A stretch of DNA of 64,000 bases from Prevotella sp. Its GTDB lineage: Bacteria; Bacteroidota; Bacteroidia; Bacteroidales; Bacteroidaceae. Position 1 is the first letter of the stretch. Each line of letters opens with the position of its first letter. The translations under genes and the position numbers were made by a program. The notes below the pieces were generated by a model. The model saw nothing but the letters and a program-made list of their open reading frames with translations, made no database searches and had not been told where the DNA came from. Where the stretch lies: the NCBI GenBank assembly GCA_017619445.1, contig JAFZSI010000049.1, positions 1 to 64,000 of the forward strand, read 5' to 3'. Below are positions 16,813 to 26,021 of this stretch, one piece after another.

Positions 16813-19172
16813 ACACCCATCACTCCCTTCAACTCCTCAATACCCTTGATATTCAGGTCGCGCTGCGGGAACGGTATGGAAATTCCATGCTCGTTGAGCG
16901 TGCGGTAGATGGTCTCCATAATCTCGCTGATGACGTAAATCTTCTTCACCGCATCCACCCACACAACAAGCTTCATGTTGATGCTGCTGTCGGCAAACTC
17001 CGTGAACACCACCTTCACCTGCTTGCGGTTGTCCATCCACTTGTGGTGAAGCGACGTGACGGCATTCTGCACCAACGTGCGCACCTGCTCGATGTCGGTG
17101 CCGTAGGCCACGCCAAACGGCACCAGCGCCAGCACGTAGCCGTGGTTGCGCGTCAGGTTCTTGTAGTTTTTGGCAAACAGTTGCGAGTTCTGATAGGCAA
17201 TCACCTCGCCGTAGAGCGACTCCACCATCGTGCTGGTGTAGTTGATGTTGGTCACCTTTCCCATCGTGCCGTCAATCTCAATCCAGTCGCCCTGCTTGAT
17301 GCGCCCTGCCATCAGCGAAATGCCGTAGTAGATGTTCTCCAAGATGTCTTTCATGGCAAAACCCACACCCGTGGACAGACCGCCCGTGATGACCACCAGC
17401 CACGTGTTGCTCACCCTGAGAATGCTCAGGCAGATGAGCAACCAGGCGCCCCACACGACGAGCTGGATGACGTTGCGGCCCACAAGGCTGCGGCTTGCCG
17501 TAGAGTCAAATCCGCGGCTCAGCAGATATTTGTGGAGCAACTCGCGCAGCAGGGTGCTGAGGTAAGAGAACAGGAACCACAGGCCAATGACGACGGAGAT
17601 GCTGAACAGGCTAAGGCTGAATTTCTTGGCGTCGATGAAGCGGGTGGTGAATATCTTCCACGTCATGTTGCTCAGGTTGAATACGTCGGCGGCCCAGTAG
17701 ATGGAAATCAGCACCGACGCCAGCCCCAGGATGGGCAGCACCACCTTATAGACAAACTGGTAGAACCAGGTGCTGGTGATGGGTTTCTCGTTCAGGTGAT
17801 GGCGCTCCGCGTAGCTCTTCATCCATCCGCTGAAGCAGGTGATGGTGAGAATGCAGGTGAGCTGCATAATCCACCATATCAGTATCTGCACACTCAGCAG
17901 CGTGTAGCCCGACCAGGAGCAGGCCACCGAGACGATGAACACCACCAGCGAGGCGTAGGTGTAGAACATGTCGCTGTGGGGGATGTTCTCGTTGTGGCGG
18001 TGTATGACGTACCATTGCCAGATGGTGCACAGCAGCAGAATGGGCGGGAACAGCAGGTTCACCAGCTCGCTGGGAATCAGGATGATGCGGAACGAGATGA
18101 CAATGAATCCCATAACGATGAGCGGTGTGTAGATGCGGAACGCGCTCTTAATTTGCGTGGCATTGACGCGCAGCAGCAGCGAGATGAGAATCACGCCCAG
18201 CAGCCACGCATACTCCACCAGCAGGTTGCTGGCCATGATGATGAAGTTCTGCTTGACGGTGCTCTGTATGATGCCGAGGATGATGGCAAAGGTGATGGTG
18301 GCGGTGGCCATCGTGATGCACGAGCGCTTGGCCAGGAACGACTCCGTGCGGTAGCGCTTGGGTGTCAGGTAGCGGATGACCACGAAATTCAGCCCCGCAG
18401 CCAGCAGGCCATAGAACAAGATGCTGAGGAACAGGCCTATAATCATGCGCACGTCCCACTGCGACTCCTGGTCTTTCACTGGGCGGTATTTCTCGCTCAC
18501 GGTCATCGCCGTGCGGTTGACGTTGGAGCCGAGGCGCGAAAGAATCACAAAATAGTTGTCGCCGCCGTTGCGGAAAATGTTGTTCTGAATCTCGTTGTAG
18601 CGCAGGTTGGCATAGTCGTTCAGCGTCTTCAGCCTGTACTCCGTGTTCTCGTAGTATTTGTTGTATTGTCCAAGCTGCTCCTGGTTCTCCACAAGCGTGT
18701 TGCGGATGTTGGTGGCCAGGGTGAGACACACGTTGCGGTCTATCAGCGTACTGTCGTCGAGCGTGATGCGCGCAATGCTGCGCAGGCTCACAATCAGACT
18801 GTCGTAGCGCTCTATTTCAGCGCAGAGCTGGTCGGAGAGGGTGCGCAGGGGAATGGCCTTGCTGCGGAACTCCTCGTATTGGTTGGTGGCTTCGTGGCAG
18901 GCGTAGGTGAGGTCGAACACGTAGTCGGGCTTCTGCGAGTAGAGCATCATGGCGTTCTGGTTGCTCCGCTGCATAATGGAGAACATGTTGCGGCGCACCT
19001 GCTCGTTCTGCTTCTTGAACATGCGCAGCTGCTTTGCCTGTTCCTGATGATAAGTCATCAGCTCGCCGCGCAGCACGGAGAGCGTTTGTTTCAGGTCTTT
19101 CTCTTTCAGCACGGCATGCGACGGCACGGCCATCAACAAGGCTGATAGTATGACAAAAAGTATTCTTTTCAT
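16746..19172 (-). CDS. large MscS-family mechanosensitive channel
   Basis: An 808-residue protein. A signal peptide (MKRILFVILSALLMAVPSHA) precedes a ~230-residue periplasmic helical region with Gln/Lys/Glu-rich coiled-coil character; about ten membrane helices follow, then the conserved MscS pore and beta domain (GGLSTGVGFAMKDILENIYYGISLM, then GDWIEIDGTMGKV). It is a MscK/YbdG-like member that should open on membrane tension. The ATG ending at 19172 is chosen because it creates the signal peptide; a longer reading adds 47 unlikely residues. The extreme C-terminus is a collagen-like GND/GNN repeat from a 27-bp DNA tandem repeat. It is first in the kdsA-kdsD-phospholipase operon. Confidence 0.87.
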   Translation of the reverse strand: MKRILFVILSALLMAVPSHAVLKEKDLKQTLSVLRGELMTYHQEQAKQLRMFKKQNEQVRRNMFSIMQRSNQNAMMLYSQKPDYVFDLTYACHEATNQYEEFRSKAIPLRTLSDQLCAEIERYDSLIVSLRSIARITLDDSTLIDRNVCLTLATNIRNTLVENQEQLGQYNKYYENTEYRLKTLNDYANLRYNEIQNNIFRNGGDNYFVILSRLGSNVNRTAMTVSEKYRPVKDQESQWDVRMIIGLFLSILFYGLLAAGLNFVVIRYLTPKRYRTESFLAKRSCITMATATITFAIILGIIQSTVKQNFIIMASNLLVEYAWLLGVILISLLLRVNATQIKSAFRIYTPLIVMGFIVISFRIILIPSELVNLLFPPILLLCTIWQWYVIHRHNENIPHSDMFYTYASLVVFIVSVACSWSGYTLLSVQILIWWIMQLTCILTITCFSGWMKSYAERHHLNEKPITSTWFYQFVYKVVLPILGLASVLISIYWAADVFNLSNMTWKIFTTRFIDAKKFSLSLFSISVVIGLWFLFSYLSTLLRELLHKYLLSRGFDSTASRSLVGRNVIQLVVWGAWLLICLSILRVSNTWLVVITGGLSTGVGFAMKDILENIYYGISLMAGRIKQGDWIEIDGTMGKVTNINYTSTMVESLYGEVIAYQNSQLFAKNYKNLTRNHGYVLALVPFGVAYGTDIEQVRTLVQNAVTSLHHKWMDNRKQVKVVFTEFADSSINMKLVVWVDAVKKIYVISEIMETIYRTLNEHGISIPFPQRDLNIKGIEELKGVMGVDGNDGNNGNDGNDGNNGNDGK

Positions 19173-19274
19173 ATTTTCTCGGCAAAAATACTCATTTTTA
19201 TTGAAACTCATGGCCATTTTACGTAAATTATTTCGTAAAAATCTGATTAAGTGAATGCAAAAAAACTCGTTTTC

Positions 19275-19306
19275 TTTGCTGAACGGGAAGATTTTATGTA
19301 ATTTTG
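19275..19306 (+). promoter_or_regulatory. promoter of the BadF-type kinase gene
   Basis: TTTG at 19275-19278, a 20-bp spacer and a perfect TAATTTTG at 19299-19306, 26 bp before the ATG at 19333. Confidence 0.72.
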
Positions 19307-19332
19307 TCCGCAAATCAACATTTCAAGACAAG

Positions 19333-20202
19333 ATGGAACCCAATAAACCCACCATACTCGTTGCAGACAGTGGCAGCACAAAGACCGACTGGGCATTGGC
19401 CGATGTTAGTGGCAGCCCTATTCAGTTGTTCTCCACGCAAGGCATCAACCCTGTGCATCAGACATCCGAAGCCATTGCTGAGACGCTGAGCGAGGCCGTC
19501 CAGAAAGTAGCTGTGCAGCCCTCAATGGTTTTCTTTTACGGAGCGGGCATCATGGCTCAGAATCAGCCGTTTATGCGCTCGCTCCTTTCTTCAGCATTCC
19601 CCATAGCTGAGCAGGTGTGTGCCGAAAGCGATTTGTTGGGTGCAGCCCGCGCGCTGTGCCGTCACAGCGAGGGCATTGCCTGTATCTTAGGCACGGGTGC
19701 CAACTCTTGTCTCTATGACGGTGAGCGCATTGTGCAGAACACACCGCCTTTGGGCTACATCCTTGGCGACGAGGGTAGTGGGGCGGTGCTCGGGCGCATG
19801 TTTTTCAACGCGCTGTTCAAGGGCGCTTTGCCCGAAGCCATGCGCGACGATTATTTGCGCACTACGGGGCTGACCTACGCCGACATCATCCGCCGCGTCT
19901 ATCGTGAGCCGATGGCCAACCGTTTCTTGGCTTCCACTTCCTTATATATTTCCGCCCATATAGCCGACTCGCCCGAGTTGCACCAGCTTGTCACGGACAA
20001 TTTCCGTCAGTTTCTGTGCCGCAATGTCGCTCCTTACCGCCGTCTCGACCTTCCCGTTAACGCGGTGGGCAGCATGGCCTGGCACTACCGTGAGCAGTTG
20101 CTTGCCGCCTGCCATGCAGAAGGCTTCACCCTCGGCACCGTCGTGAAAAGTCCCATTGCCGGCATGATGGAGTATCATGTTGAATTGAGGATTGAGGATT
20201 GA
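19333..20202 (+). CDS. BadF/BadG/BcrA/BcrD-type ATPase, probable N-acetylglucosamine kinase
   Basis: A 289-residue ASKHA-fold kinase. The phosphate-1 motif VADSGSTKTDWAL, phosphate-2 region CILGTGANSCLYDG, and LGDEGSGAVLGR are those of the eukaryotic-like GlcNAc kinase subgroup of the BadF family common in Bacteroidetes. It would phosphorylate an amino sugar in the cytoplasm. The ATG at 19333 lies just after the promoter, whereas the longer frame starts upstream of it. The last codons (LRIED) run into an ATTGAGGATTGAGGATTGAG simple repeat, so the native C-terminus may have been altered. Substrate is inferred from family only. Confidence 0.85.
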   Translation: MEPNKPTILVADSGSTKTDWALADVSGSPIQLFSTQGINPVHQTSEAIAETLSEAVQKVAVQPSMVFFYGAGIMAQNQPFMRSLLSSAFPIAEQVCAESDLLGAARALCRHSEGIACILGTGANSCLYDGERIVQNTPPLGYILGDEGSGAVLGRMFFNALFKGALPEAMRDDYLRTTGLTYADIIRRVYREPMANRFLASTSLYISAHIADSPELHQLVTDNFRQFLCRNVAPYRRLDLPVNAVGSMAWHYREQLLAACHAEGFTLGTVVKSPIAGMMEYHVELRIED

Positions 20203-20222
20203 GCTTTTTGATTTGAGATTTG

Positions 20223-20423
20223 AACATTCAGAGAATAAACTTCACTCTGACTGAGGTTGATTTGATGGTTCCGGCTGGTGAAGAACCACCCATTGAGGAT
20301 TCTGTCGAGCTCAACGTTGCCAATACTCAGAATGCCCCGATCTTCAACCTCGCAGGTCAGCAGGTGAGCAAGACCGTCAAGGGTGTTTACATCCAGAATG
20401 GCAGAAAGTTCGTGGTGAAATAG
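20223..20423 (+). pseudogene. remnant of a secreted protein: C-terminal sorting-tail fragment
   Basis: An open frame without a plausible start encodes INFTLTEVDLMVPAG..., then NAPIFNLAGQQVSKTVKGVY and ends GRKFVVK. The tail 'YNLAGQ.V....KGVYI.NGRK..VK' is the standard C-terminal sorting domain of Prevotella secreted enzymes, and the preceding segment looks like the last strands of a carbohydrate-binding module. About 65 residues of a once larger extracellular protein therefore remain, directly upstream of the mannan operon. The lost protein may have been a polysaccharide-active enzyme of the same locus; this is inference. Confidence 0.65.
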
Positions 20424-20557
20424 TCCCACTCCCAAACTGTTTGCATTAATCCGTGACGGACGGATGCTGGCAGCATTTAAAATTGTTAGTTAATAAAAGA
20501 ATAATCATCCTCTGGCTTGGCCATCATTCGACCATCCAGTTGTATTATTCAAGTTTA

Positions 20558-20584
20558 AAGGCGGAGTCTCTGTGGCTCCGCCTT
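20558..20584 (+). terminator. GC-rich hairpin between the remnant and the mannan operon
   Basis: A 9-bp perfect stem AAGGCGGAG/CTCCGCCTT with a 9-nt loop. The following bases are only weakly T-rich (ACTTGTTG), so termination is probable rather than certain. The rest of 20424-20744 holds a TTATTTTG near-match to a -7 box at 20698-20705 and no gene that I can see. Confidence 0.5.
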
Positions 20585-20744
20585 ACTTGTTGCCAAAAGT
20601 CATCAATACAGATAACACCCAGCCGCTTTTTTTCACCCCCAAACGCTAAGTGTCATAAATGAGCATGAAAGTATCACTATTTCTTGAATTTTTTTTGTTA
20701 TTTTGCAATCTCATATCATAATACACCTAAATGACAAAATCTTT

Positions 20745-22025
20745 ATGCGGAAAATCCTTCTGTTGATGGCTCTGATGGTGTGGGCAACGGCAGCCCACGC
20801 GCAGTTCGTGAAGATGAAAGACGGGCACTTCGTGCGCGACGGGAAGCCTTATTATTTCGTGGGCACCAACTTCTGGTATGGTGCCATTCTTGGTAGCAAC
20901 GGGCAGGGCGGAAACCGCAAGCGGCTGCACCGTGAGCTTGACCGCATGAAGGCTATGGGCATCGACAACCTGCGCATTTTGGTGGGCAGTGACGGTGAGC
21001 GAGGTGTGCAGGCTTCAAAGGTGGAGCCAACGCTGCAGATAAAGCCTGGCGTGTATAACGACACAATCTTGGACGGGTTGGACTATTTGCTCTGCGAGAT
21101 GCAGAAGCGCAAGATGGTGGCTGTGCTCTACCTGAACAATGCGTGGGAGTGGAGTGGTGGCTATGGATTTTATTTGTCGCACGCTGGTGAGGCGCATGTG
21201 CCCACACCGCAAGAGGCCGGGTATTCCGCATATATGAATTTCATGGTGAAGTATGCCACCAACCGCAAGGCGCATCAGCTGTTCTACAACTATGTGCGCT
21301 TCATCCTGAACCGCACCAACCGCTACACGGGCAAGAAATACCGTGACGACCCCGCCATCATGTCGTGGCAGATCGGCAATGAGCCGCGTGCCTTCAGCAA
21401 GGAGGTGTTGCCAGCGTTTCGCAATTGGATTGGTGAGGCGGCTGCCCTCATCCGCTCGTTGGACCCTAACCATCTGGTGAGTATCGGCAGCGAGGGGGCG
21501 TTTGGTTGTGAGGGCGACTATGACACGTGGGAGCGCATCAGCGGAGACCGCAACGTGGACTACTGCAACATTCACTTGTGGCCCTATAACTGGAGTTGGG
21601 CGCGTAAGGACCACCTGTCAGAAGACCTGGAGCAGAGTTGCAAGAATACAAAGGAGTACATCGACAAGCACCTGAGTATCTGTGCACGTCTCAGAAAACC
21701 ATTGGTGATGGAGGAGTTCGGCTATCCGCGCGACGGTTTCCAGTATGCCATCGGCACACCCACCACAGCACGCGACGCATTCTATGAATATGTGTTCTCG
21801 TTGGTGGCAGATAATGCAGAGACGGGCGGCAATTTTGCGGGATGCAACTTCTGGGGATGGGGAGGTTATGCGCAGCCCCGACATGAACAGTGGCAGGTGG
21901 GTGACGACTACTGTGGCGACCCTTCGCAGGAGGCTCAAGGACTTAACTCTGTTTTCTCTGCCGACGAGAGCACCCTGCAGGTAATCAAGAAACAGGTGGA
22001 CAGAATGAACAAAATGAACCAATAA
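20745..22025 (+). CDS. GH5 (subfamily 7-like) beta-mannanase, secreted
   Basis: An endo-1,4-beta-mannosidase-type glycoside hydrolase that cleaves internal mannan or glucomannan bonds. Signal peptide MRKILLLMALMVWATAAHAQ; then the GH5_7 landmarks: FVRDGKPYYFVGTNFWYG, acid/base Glu213 in WQIGNEPR, HLWPYNW, and nucleophile Glu324 in VMEEFGYP, then FWGWGG. The 426-residue single-domain size fits the family. The ATG at 20745 is used because upstream in-frame TTG codons would place charged residues before the signal peptide. It is the first gene of the mannan operon, 14 bp before the CE7 esterase. The lack of a lipobox suggests a periplasmic or released enzyme. Confidence 0.92.
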   Translation: MRKILLLMALMVWATAAHAQFVKMKDGHFVRDGKPYYFVGTNFWYGAILGSNGQGGNRKRLHRELDRMKAMGIDNLRILVGSDGERGVQASKVEPTLQIKPGVYNDTILDGLDYLLCEMQKRKMVAVLYLNNAWEWSGGYGFYLSHAGEAHVPTPQEAGYSAYMNFMVKYATNRKAHQLFYNYVRFILNRTNRYTGKKYRDDPAIMSWQIGNEPRAFSKEVLPAFRNWIGEAAALIRSLDPNHLVSIGSEGAFGCEGDYDTWERISGDRNVDYCNIHLWPYNWSWARKDHLSEDLEQSCKNTKEYIDKHLSICARLRKPLVMEEFGYPRDGFQYAIGTPTTARDAFYEYVFSLVADNAETGGNFAGCNFWGWGGYAQPRHEQWQVGDDYCGDPSQEAQGLNSVFSADESTLQVIKKQVDRMNKMNQ

Positions 22026-22039
22026 AAACAAACTACAAG

Positions 22040-23347
22040 ATGAAGAAATATGTTTTAGTATTATTGACGTTGATGGCCGTGCTGCCGTTGGAGGCGCAGA
22101 TTCGCGGCAGCAACATTCAGGTGTTGGTGCAGCCCGACCACAAGGACTGGACATACACAGTGGGCGAACAGGCTTTGTTTGTGGTAAGTGTACTGAAATC
22201 AGGTGCTTTGCTAAACGGTGTTCAAGTGGATTATGCCGCTGGACCTGAAATGTATCAGGACATAAAGAAGACGGTTACGCTGAAGGATGGCACACTCCGT
22301 TTGACGGGTACCATGAAGCAGCCGGGATTCTACCGCGTGGATGTCACGGCCCATGTTGATGGCAAGGAGTATAAAGGTGCCTGCGGTGCAGCCTTCTCTC
22401 CAGAGAAGTTGCAGCCCACGACGGTGATGCCCGCCGACTTCACAGACTTTTGGCAGAATGCCATCAAGGAAGCCCGCAACATCAGCCTTGAACCCACGAA
22501 GAGGCTGCTGCCCGAACGATGCACGAAGGACGTAAACGTCTATGAGGTCAGTTTCCAGAACACACGCTGGGGAAACCGCACCTATGGCATTCTGTGTGTG
22601 CCCGTCAAGGAGGGCCTCTACCCTGCGTTGCTGCGGGTGCCTGGTGCTGGCGTGCGTCCTTACGGAGGTGATGTCTATACTGCTTCGCAGGGAGCCGTCA
22701 CTTTGGAAATCGGCATCCACGGCATTCCTGTCACCATGGAGCAGGGCATTTATGACAACTTGGGTAACGGCGCACTGAACGGTTACTGGGAGTATGGCAT
22801 GGACAACCGCGACAAGAGTTACTACAAGCATGTGGTCATAGGCTGCATTCGTGCATTGGACTATATCGCGGAATACACACCCTGGAACAACAAGGAACTG
22901 GGCGTGACAGGCAGCAGTCAGGGTGGCTTTCTGACGCTCGCCACAGCTGCCCTGGATAAGCGCATCACTTTTTACGCACCTGTGCATGCGGCCTTGTGCG
23001 ACCATACAGCATCGCTCAAGGGCGTGGCATGTGGATGGCCCCACTATTTCTATTGGAACAAAGGCAAAGGGATGGAGAAAAACATAGCGTGCTCGCGCTA
23101 CTACGACGGGGTGAACTTCGCCCGACTCATCTCGGAAGGACAGGCCGGCTGGTTCTCGTTCGGATACAACGACGACGTGGTGCCGCCCACCACAGCATGG
23201 GCTACCTACAACACGGTAAAGGGAAACAAGGAGATTTCGCCATATCAGGCAACCTGGCATTTCTGGTATCAGGAACAGTGGGACGAGTGGGAAGAATGGC
23301 TATTGAGGCAGATGAAGATTTCAAAAAAGGAGAAGTTCCTTGAGTAA
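22040..23347 (+). CDS. CE7-family acetyl esterase, secreted
   Basis: A 435-residue alpha/beta hydrolase. Signal peptide (MKKYVLVLLTLMAVLPLEAQ), an N-terminal beta domain (~25-125), then the CE7/AXE1 domain starting near FTDFWQNAIKEA. The catalytic triad is visible as Ser293 in GSSQGG, Asp in YNDDVVPPTT and His in TWHFWYQEQ. CE7 enzymes remove acetyl groups from xylo- or manno-oligosaccharides. Placement between two mannanases suggests deacetylation of acetylated glucomannan, which would expose the chain to GH5 and GH26. Specificity is inferred from context. Confidence 0.88.
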   Translation: MKKYVLVLLTLMAVLPLEAQIRGSNIQVLVQPDHKDWTYTVGEQALFVVSVLKSGALLNGVQVDYAAGPEMYQDIKKTVTLKDGTLRLTGTMKQPGFYRVDVTAHVDGKEYKGACGAAFSPEKLQPTTVMPADFTDFWQNAIKEARNISLEPTKRLLPERCTKDVNVYEVSFQNTRWGNRTYGILCVPVKEGLYPALLRVPGAGVRPYGGDVYTASQGAVTLEIGIHGIPVTMEQGIYDNLGNGALNGYWEYGMDNRDKSYYKHVVIGCIRALDYIAEYTPWNNKELGVTGSSQGGFLTLATAALDKRITFYAPVHAALCDHTASLKGVACGWPHYFYWNKGKGMEKNIACSRYYDGVNFARLISEGQAGWFSFGYNDDVVPPTTAWATYNTVKGNKEISPYQATWHFWYQEQWDEWEEWLLRQMKISKKEKFLE

Positions 23348-23370
23348 AGCGAAAAAAGTAAAAACAAACT

Positions 23371-24486
23371 ATGAAGAAGATATTTGTATTGGCATTAGCA
23401 GCTGCGTCTATAGCTGCATGCACGACAGCCCAAAAGACAGAAACGACAGTAGCTCAGCAGTTGATGGAACGGCTTGACACCCTGCGTCAGAAAGGATATA
23501 TGTTTGGACATCAGGATGACCCGTTCTATGGCCTTACGTGGGCGTATGATAAGGACTCGAGCGACGTGAAGAATGTCTGCGGCGACTACCCTGCAGTGAT
23601 GGGGTTCGAACTTGGCGGCATTGAGATGGGCGCCGCAAAGAACCTTGACAGCGTGCCTTTTACCCGCATGACGGAGGAAATCGTTAACCACTACAACCGT
23701 GGTGGCATCATCACCATCAGCTGGCATCCGCGCAATCCTGTGACAACCATTGATGGCGGCGGGCTTGCCGGACAGAAATTCCCCGAGGGAACAGCGTGGG
23801 ACCTTAGCGACTCGACTGTGGTGAAGAATATCCTGCCGGGTGGAACTCAGTATGAGAAATTTCAGACATGGATGCAGCGTGTTTCTGACTTCCTTGCCAC
23901 GCTCAAGACAGCAGACGGGCAGAAAATCCCGGTTGTTTTCCGCCCTTGGCACGAGAATACGGGCAGCTGGTTCTGGTGGGGCGAGAATCTCTGTACAGCA
24001 GAGGAGTACAAGGCCTTGTGGAACATGTTGCAGGACAAACTGACGAACGATGGTTTCGACAACCTGCTCTGGGCTTACTCGCCCGGAATGGCGGCTGACC
24101 TGACAGAAGAAAAGTATTTGGAGCGCTATCCTGGTGACGACCGCATCAGTCTTGTGGGTATCGATGGTTATCAGTGGGGAACAAAGGAGGATTTCGTCAG
24201 CCAGCTCGACCAGAATCTCGCTATGCTTACCAAGTTTGCAGCTGACCGTGGGAAGATTGCTGCTTTGACGGAGTGCGGATTGAAAAACCTCTCAGACTCC
24301 ACATGGTGGACCTCAACACTTACCCCCGTGCTCGACAAATATCCTATCAGTTATTTCCTGGTATGGAGAAACTATAAGGAGGAATGGTTCGGGCCTTCAC
24401 CCGCAAAACCTGATGCACCCTATTTCAGGCAGATGTATGAGAAAAAGAACGTCTTGTTCTTGAGAGAATTGAGAAATGAGAAATGA
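23371..24486 (+). CDS. GH26 beta-mannanase lipoprotein
   Basis: A 371-residue GH26 endo- or exo-beta-mannanase. The signal peptide ends in a lipobox (SIAAC, Cys17), so it is membrane-anchored. Catalytic residues are visible: acid/base Glu195 in FRPWHENTGSWFWWG and nucleophile Glu301 in LTECGLKN, plus ISWHPRNP. The GH26, GH130, transporter, 2-epimerase order matches the characterised mannobiose pathway of Bacteroides fragilis, where the GH26 releases mannobiose. The last codons (LRELRNEK) run into a GAGAAATGAGAAATGAG simple repeat that continues past the stop. Confidence 0.93.
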   Translation: MKKIFVLALAAASIAACTTAQKTETTVAQQLMERLDTLRQKGYMFGHQDDPFYGLTWAYDKDSSDVKNVCGDYPAVMGFELGGIEMGAAKNLDSVPFTRMTEEIVNHYNRGGIITISWHPRNPVTTIDGGGLAGQKFPEGTAWDLSDSTVVKNILPGGTQYEKFQTWMQRVSDFLATLKTADGQKIPVVFRPWHENTGSWFWWGENLCTAEEYKALWNMLQDKLTNDGFDNLLWAYSPGMAADLTEEKYLERYPGDDRISLVGIDGYQWGTKEDFVSQLDQNLAMLTKFAADRGKIAALTECGLKNLSDSTWWTSTLTPVLDKYPISYFLVWRNYKEEWFGPSPAKPDAPYFRQMYEKKNVLFLRELRNEK

Positions 24487-24514
24487 GGAATGAGAAATGG
24501 GTAATGTAGAAGCG

Positions 24515-24560
24515 TTTGTCCGCTAACTCCCGTTAACTCCTGATAACTCCTGATAACTCC
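24515..24560 (+). repeat. left arm of a 46-bp inverted repeat flanking the GH130 gene
   Basis: It begins TTTGTCCGCTAACTCCCGTT and continues with two GATAACTCC units. It is the reverse complement of 25760-25805 with one mismatch. The units inside are ~11-bp variants of CTGATAACTCC. Confidence 0.85.
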
Positions 24561-24577
24561 CCCTTATTATTTGAGAT

Positions 24578-25750
24578 ATGAATATGACCGATTTTGAAAA
24601 GAAAGTAGCAGCTCTTCGCAAGCATCATGAGGAACTGCTGAGCCGTAAGAACGAACCCGTGGAGTGGGGCAACGGCATTTATGAGAAATATAAGTATCCT
24701 GTGCTTACCGCAGCCCATGTGCCTTTGGAGTGGAAGTACGACTTCGACGAGCACGACAATCCGTTTCTTATGCAGCGCATCATGTGCAATGCGGCATTCA
24801 ATTCGGGTGCCATCAAATGGAACGGCAAGTATGTGCTGGTTGTGCGCGTCGAGGGTGCAGACAGGAAAAGTTTTTTTGCTGTAGCAGAATCACCTAACGG
24901 CATTGACAATTTCCGTTTTTGGGACGAGCCTATTACTATGCCCGACGACGTTGTTCCGGCAACCAATATCTACGACATGCGCATTACGGCCCATGAAGAC
25001 GGGTGGGTTTATGGTGTGTTCTGTGCTGAGCGTCACGACGACACACAGCCAGGTAATCTCTCTGCGGCTACGGCCACGGCTGGCATCGCCCGCACCAAAG
25101 ACCTTGTGAACTGGGAACGCCTGCCCGACTTGAAATCAAAAAGCCAACAGCGCAACGTGGTGCTTCATCCTGAGTTTGTCAATGGCAAATATGCTTTCTA
25201 CACCCGTCCGCAAGACGGCTTCATTGAAACTGGCAGCGGCGGAGGCATCGGATGGGCACTTGTCGATGATATTACTCATGCTGAGGTGAAAGAAGATAAG
25301 ATTATCAACGCCCGTCACTATCACACCATTACTGAGGTGAAGAATGGCGAGGGCCCGCATCCCATCAAGACTGACCGCGGATGGCTGCACCTGGCTCATG
25401 GAGTTCGTGCAACAGCCGACGGCCTTCGTTATGTATTATACATGTATATGACCGCACTCGATGACCCAACACGTGTTATTGCCCGGCCCGGCGGATATTT
25501 CCTTGTGCCTGAGGGTGAAGAGTATATAGGCGACGTGATGAACGTGGCCTTTGCCAACGGATGGATAGCTGACGATGACGGTCGTGTGTTTATTTACTAT
25601 GCCTCAGCCGACACGCGGATGCATGTGGCCACATCGACAATCGAAAAACTCATCGACTACTGCATGAACACCCCGGAAGATGGTCTTTATACTGCTGCCA
25701 GTGTGGAGAATATAAATAAGCTTATTGCAAAAAACAAGGGAAAGGTGTAA
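24578..25750 (+). CDS. GH130 4-O-beta-D-mannosyl-D-glucose phosphorylase
   Basis: A cytoplasmic phosphorylase (390 residues, no signal peptide) that should split mannosyl-glucose with phosphate into mannose-1-phosphate and glucose. GH130_1 features are present: the proton-donor Asp133 in [56 protein letters not shown] and [13 protein letters not shown]. The adjacent 2-epimerase makes its substrate from mannobiose, supporting this subfamily over mannan-chain phosphorylases. The start may be ATG 24578 or 24584. The gene is bracketed by a 46-bp inverted repeat. Confidence 0.93.
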   Translation: MNMTDFEKKVAALRKHHEELLSRKNEPVEWGNGIYEKYKYPVLTAAHVPLEWKYDFDEHDNPFLMQRIMCNAAFNSGAIKWNGKYVLVVRVEGADRKSFFAVAESPNGIDNFRFWDEPITMPDDVVPATNIYDMRITAHEDGWVYGVFCAERHDDTQPGNLSAATATAGIARTKDLVNWERLPDLKSKSQQRNVVLHPEFVNGKYAFYTRPQDGFIETGSGGGIGWALVDDITHAEVKEDKIINARHYHTITEVKNGEGPHPIKTDRGWLHLAHGVRATADGLRYVLYMYMTALDDPTRVIARPGGYFLVPEGEEYIGDVMNVAFANGWIADDDGRVFIYYASADTRMHVATSTIEKLIDYCMNTPEDGLYTAASVENINKLIAKNKGKV

Positions 25751-25759
25751 AGGAGGGAA

Positions 25760-25805
25760 GGAGTTATCGGGAGTTATCAGGAGTTAACGGGAGTTAGCGG
25801 ACAAA
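25760..25805 (-). repeat. right arm of the 46-bp inverted repeat flanking the GH130 gene
   Basis: It is the reverse complement of 24515-24560 apart from one position. It starts 10 bp after the GH130 stop. Confidence 0.85.
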
Positions 25806-25815
25806 TCCGTAATTT

Positions 25816-25872
25816 AGCGAGTGCCAACCAAGCTCGCTTGGAGTTGGCCGAGCGTGAGCGGATTATCTAAAT
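25816..25872. repeat. REP-like palindromic element, copy 1
   Basis: A hairpin GCCAAC...GTTGGCC with inner arms CCAAG-CTCG-CTTGG, followed by GAGCGTGAGCGGATTATCTA. It shares 29 identical bases (25844-25872) with copy 2 at 28721-28749, and structure with the pair at 34636 and 37128. No gene lies in 25751-26021; the rest is simple CTCAAACCTCAA and AAATTGTAAATTG linker sequence. Confidence 0.8.
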
Positions 25873-26021
25873 GAGAAATTCTCAATTCTCAAACCTCAAA
25901 CCTCAAAAAAATCAAGATTCTTTTGGTTTTTTGCTTGCTTATCCGTACCTTTGTGCGTGTAAATGTATTTATTACCTAAACGACCAAATTGTAAATTGTA
26001 AATTGTCAAATTGTAAATCTC

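Noticed and set aside
16713..19145. 810-residue plus-strand frame
   Set aside because: Antisense to the mechanosensitive channel gene, with no motifs; it begins in the 27-bp repeat.
19183..19190. minus-strand TATTTTTG as promoter of the channel operon
   Set aside because: A perfect -7 match but only about 10 bases before the start codon and without a -33 element; too weak to call.
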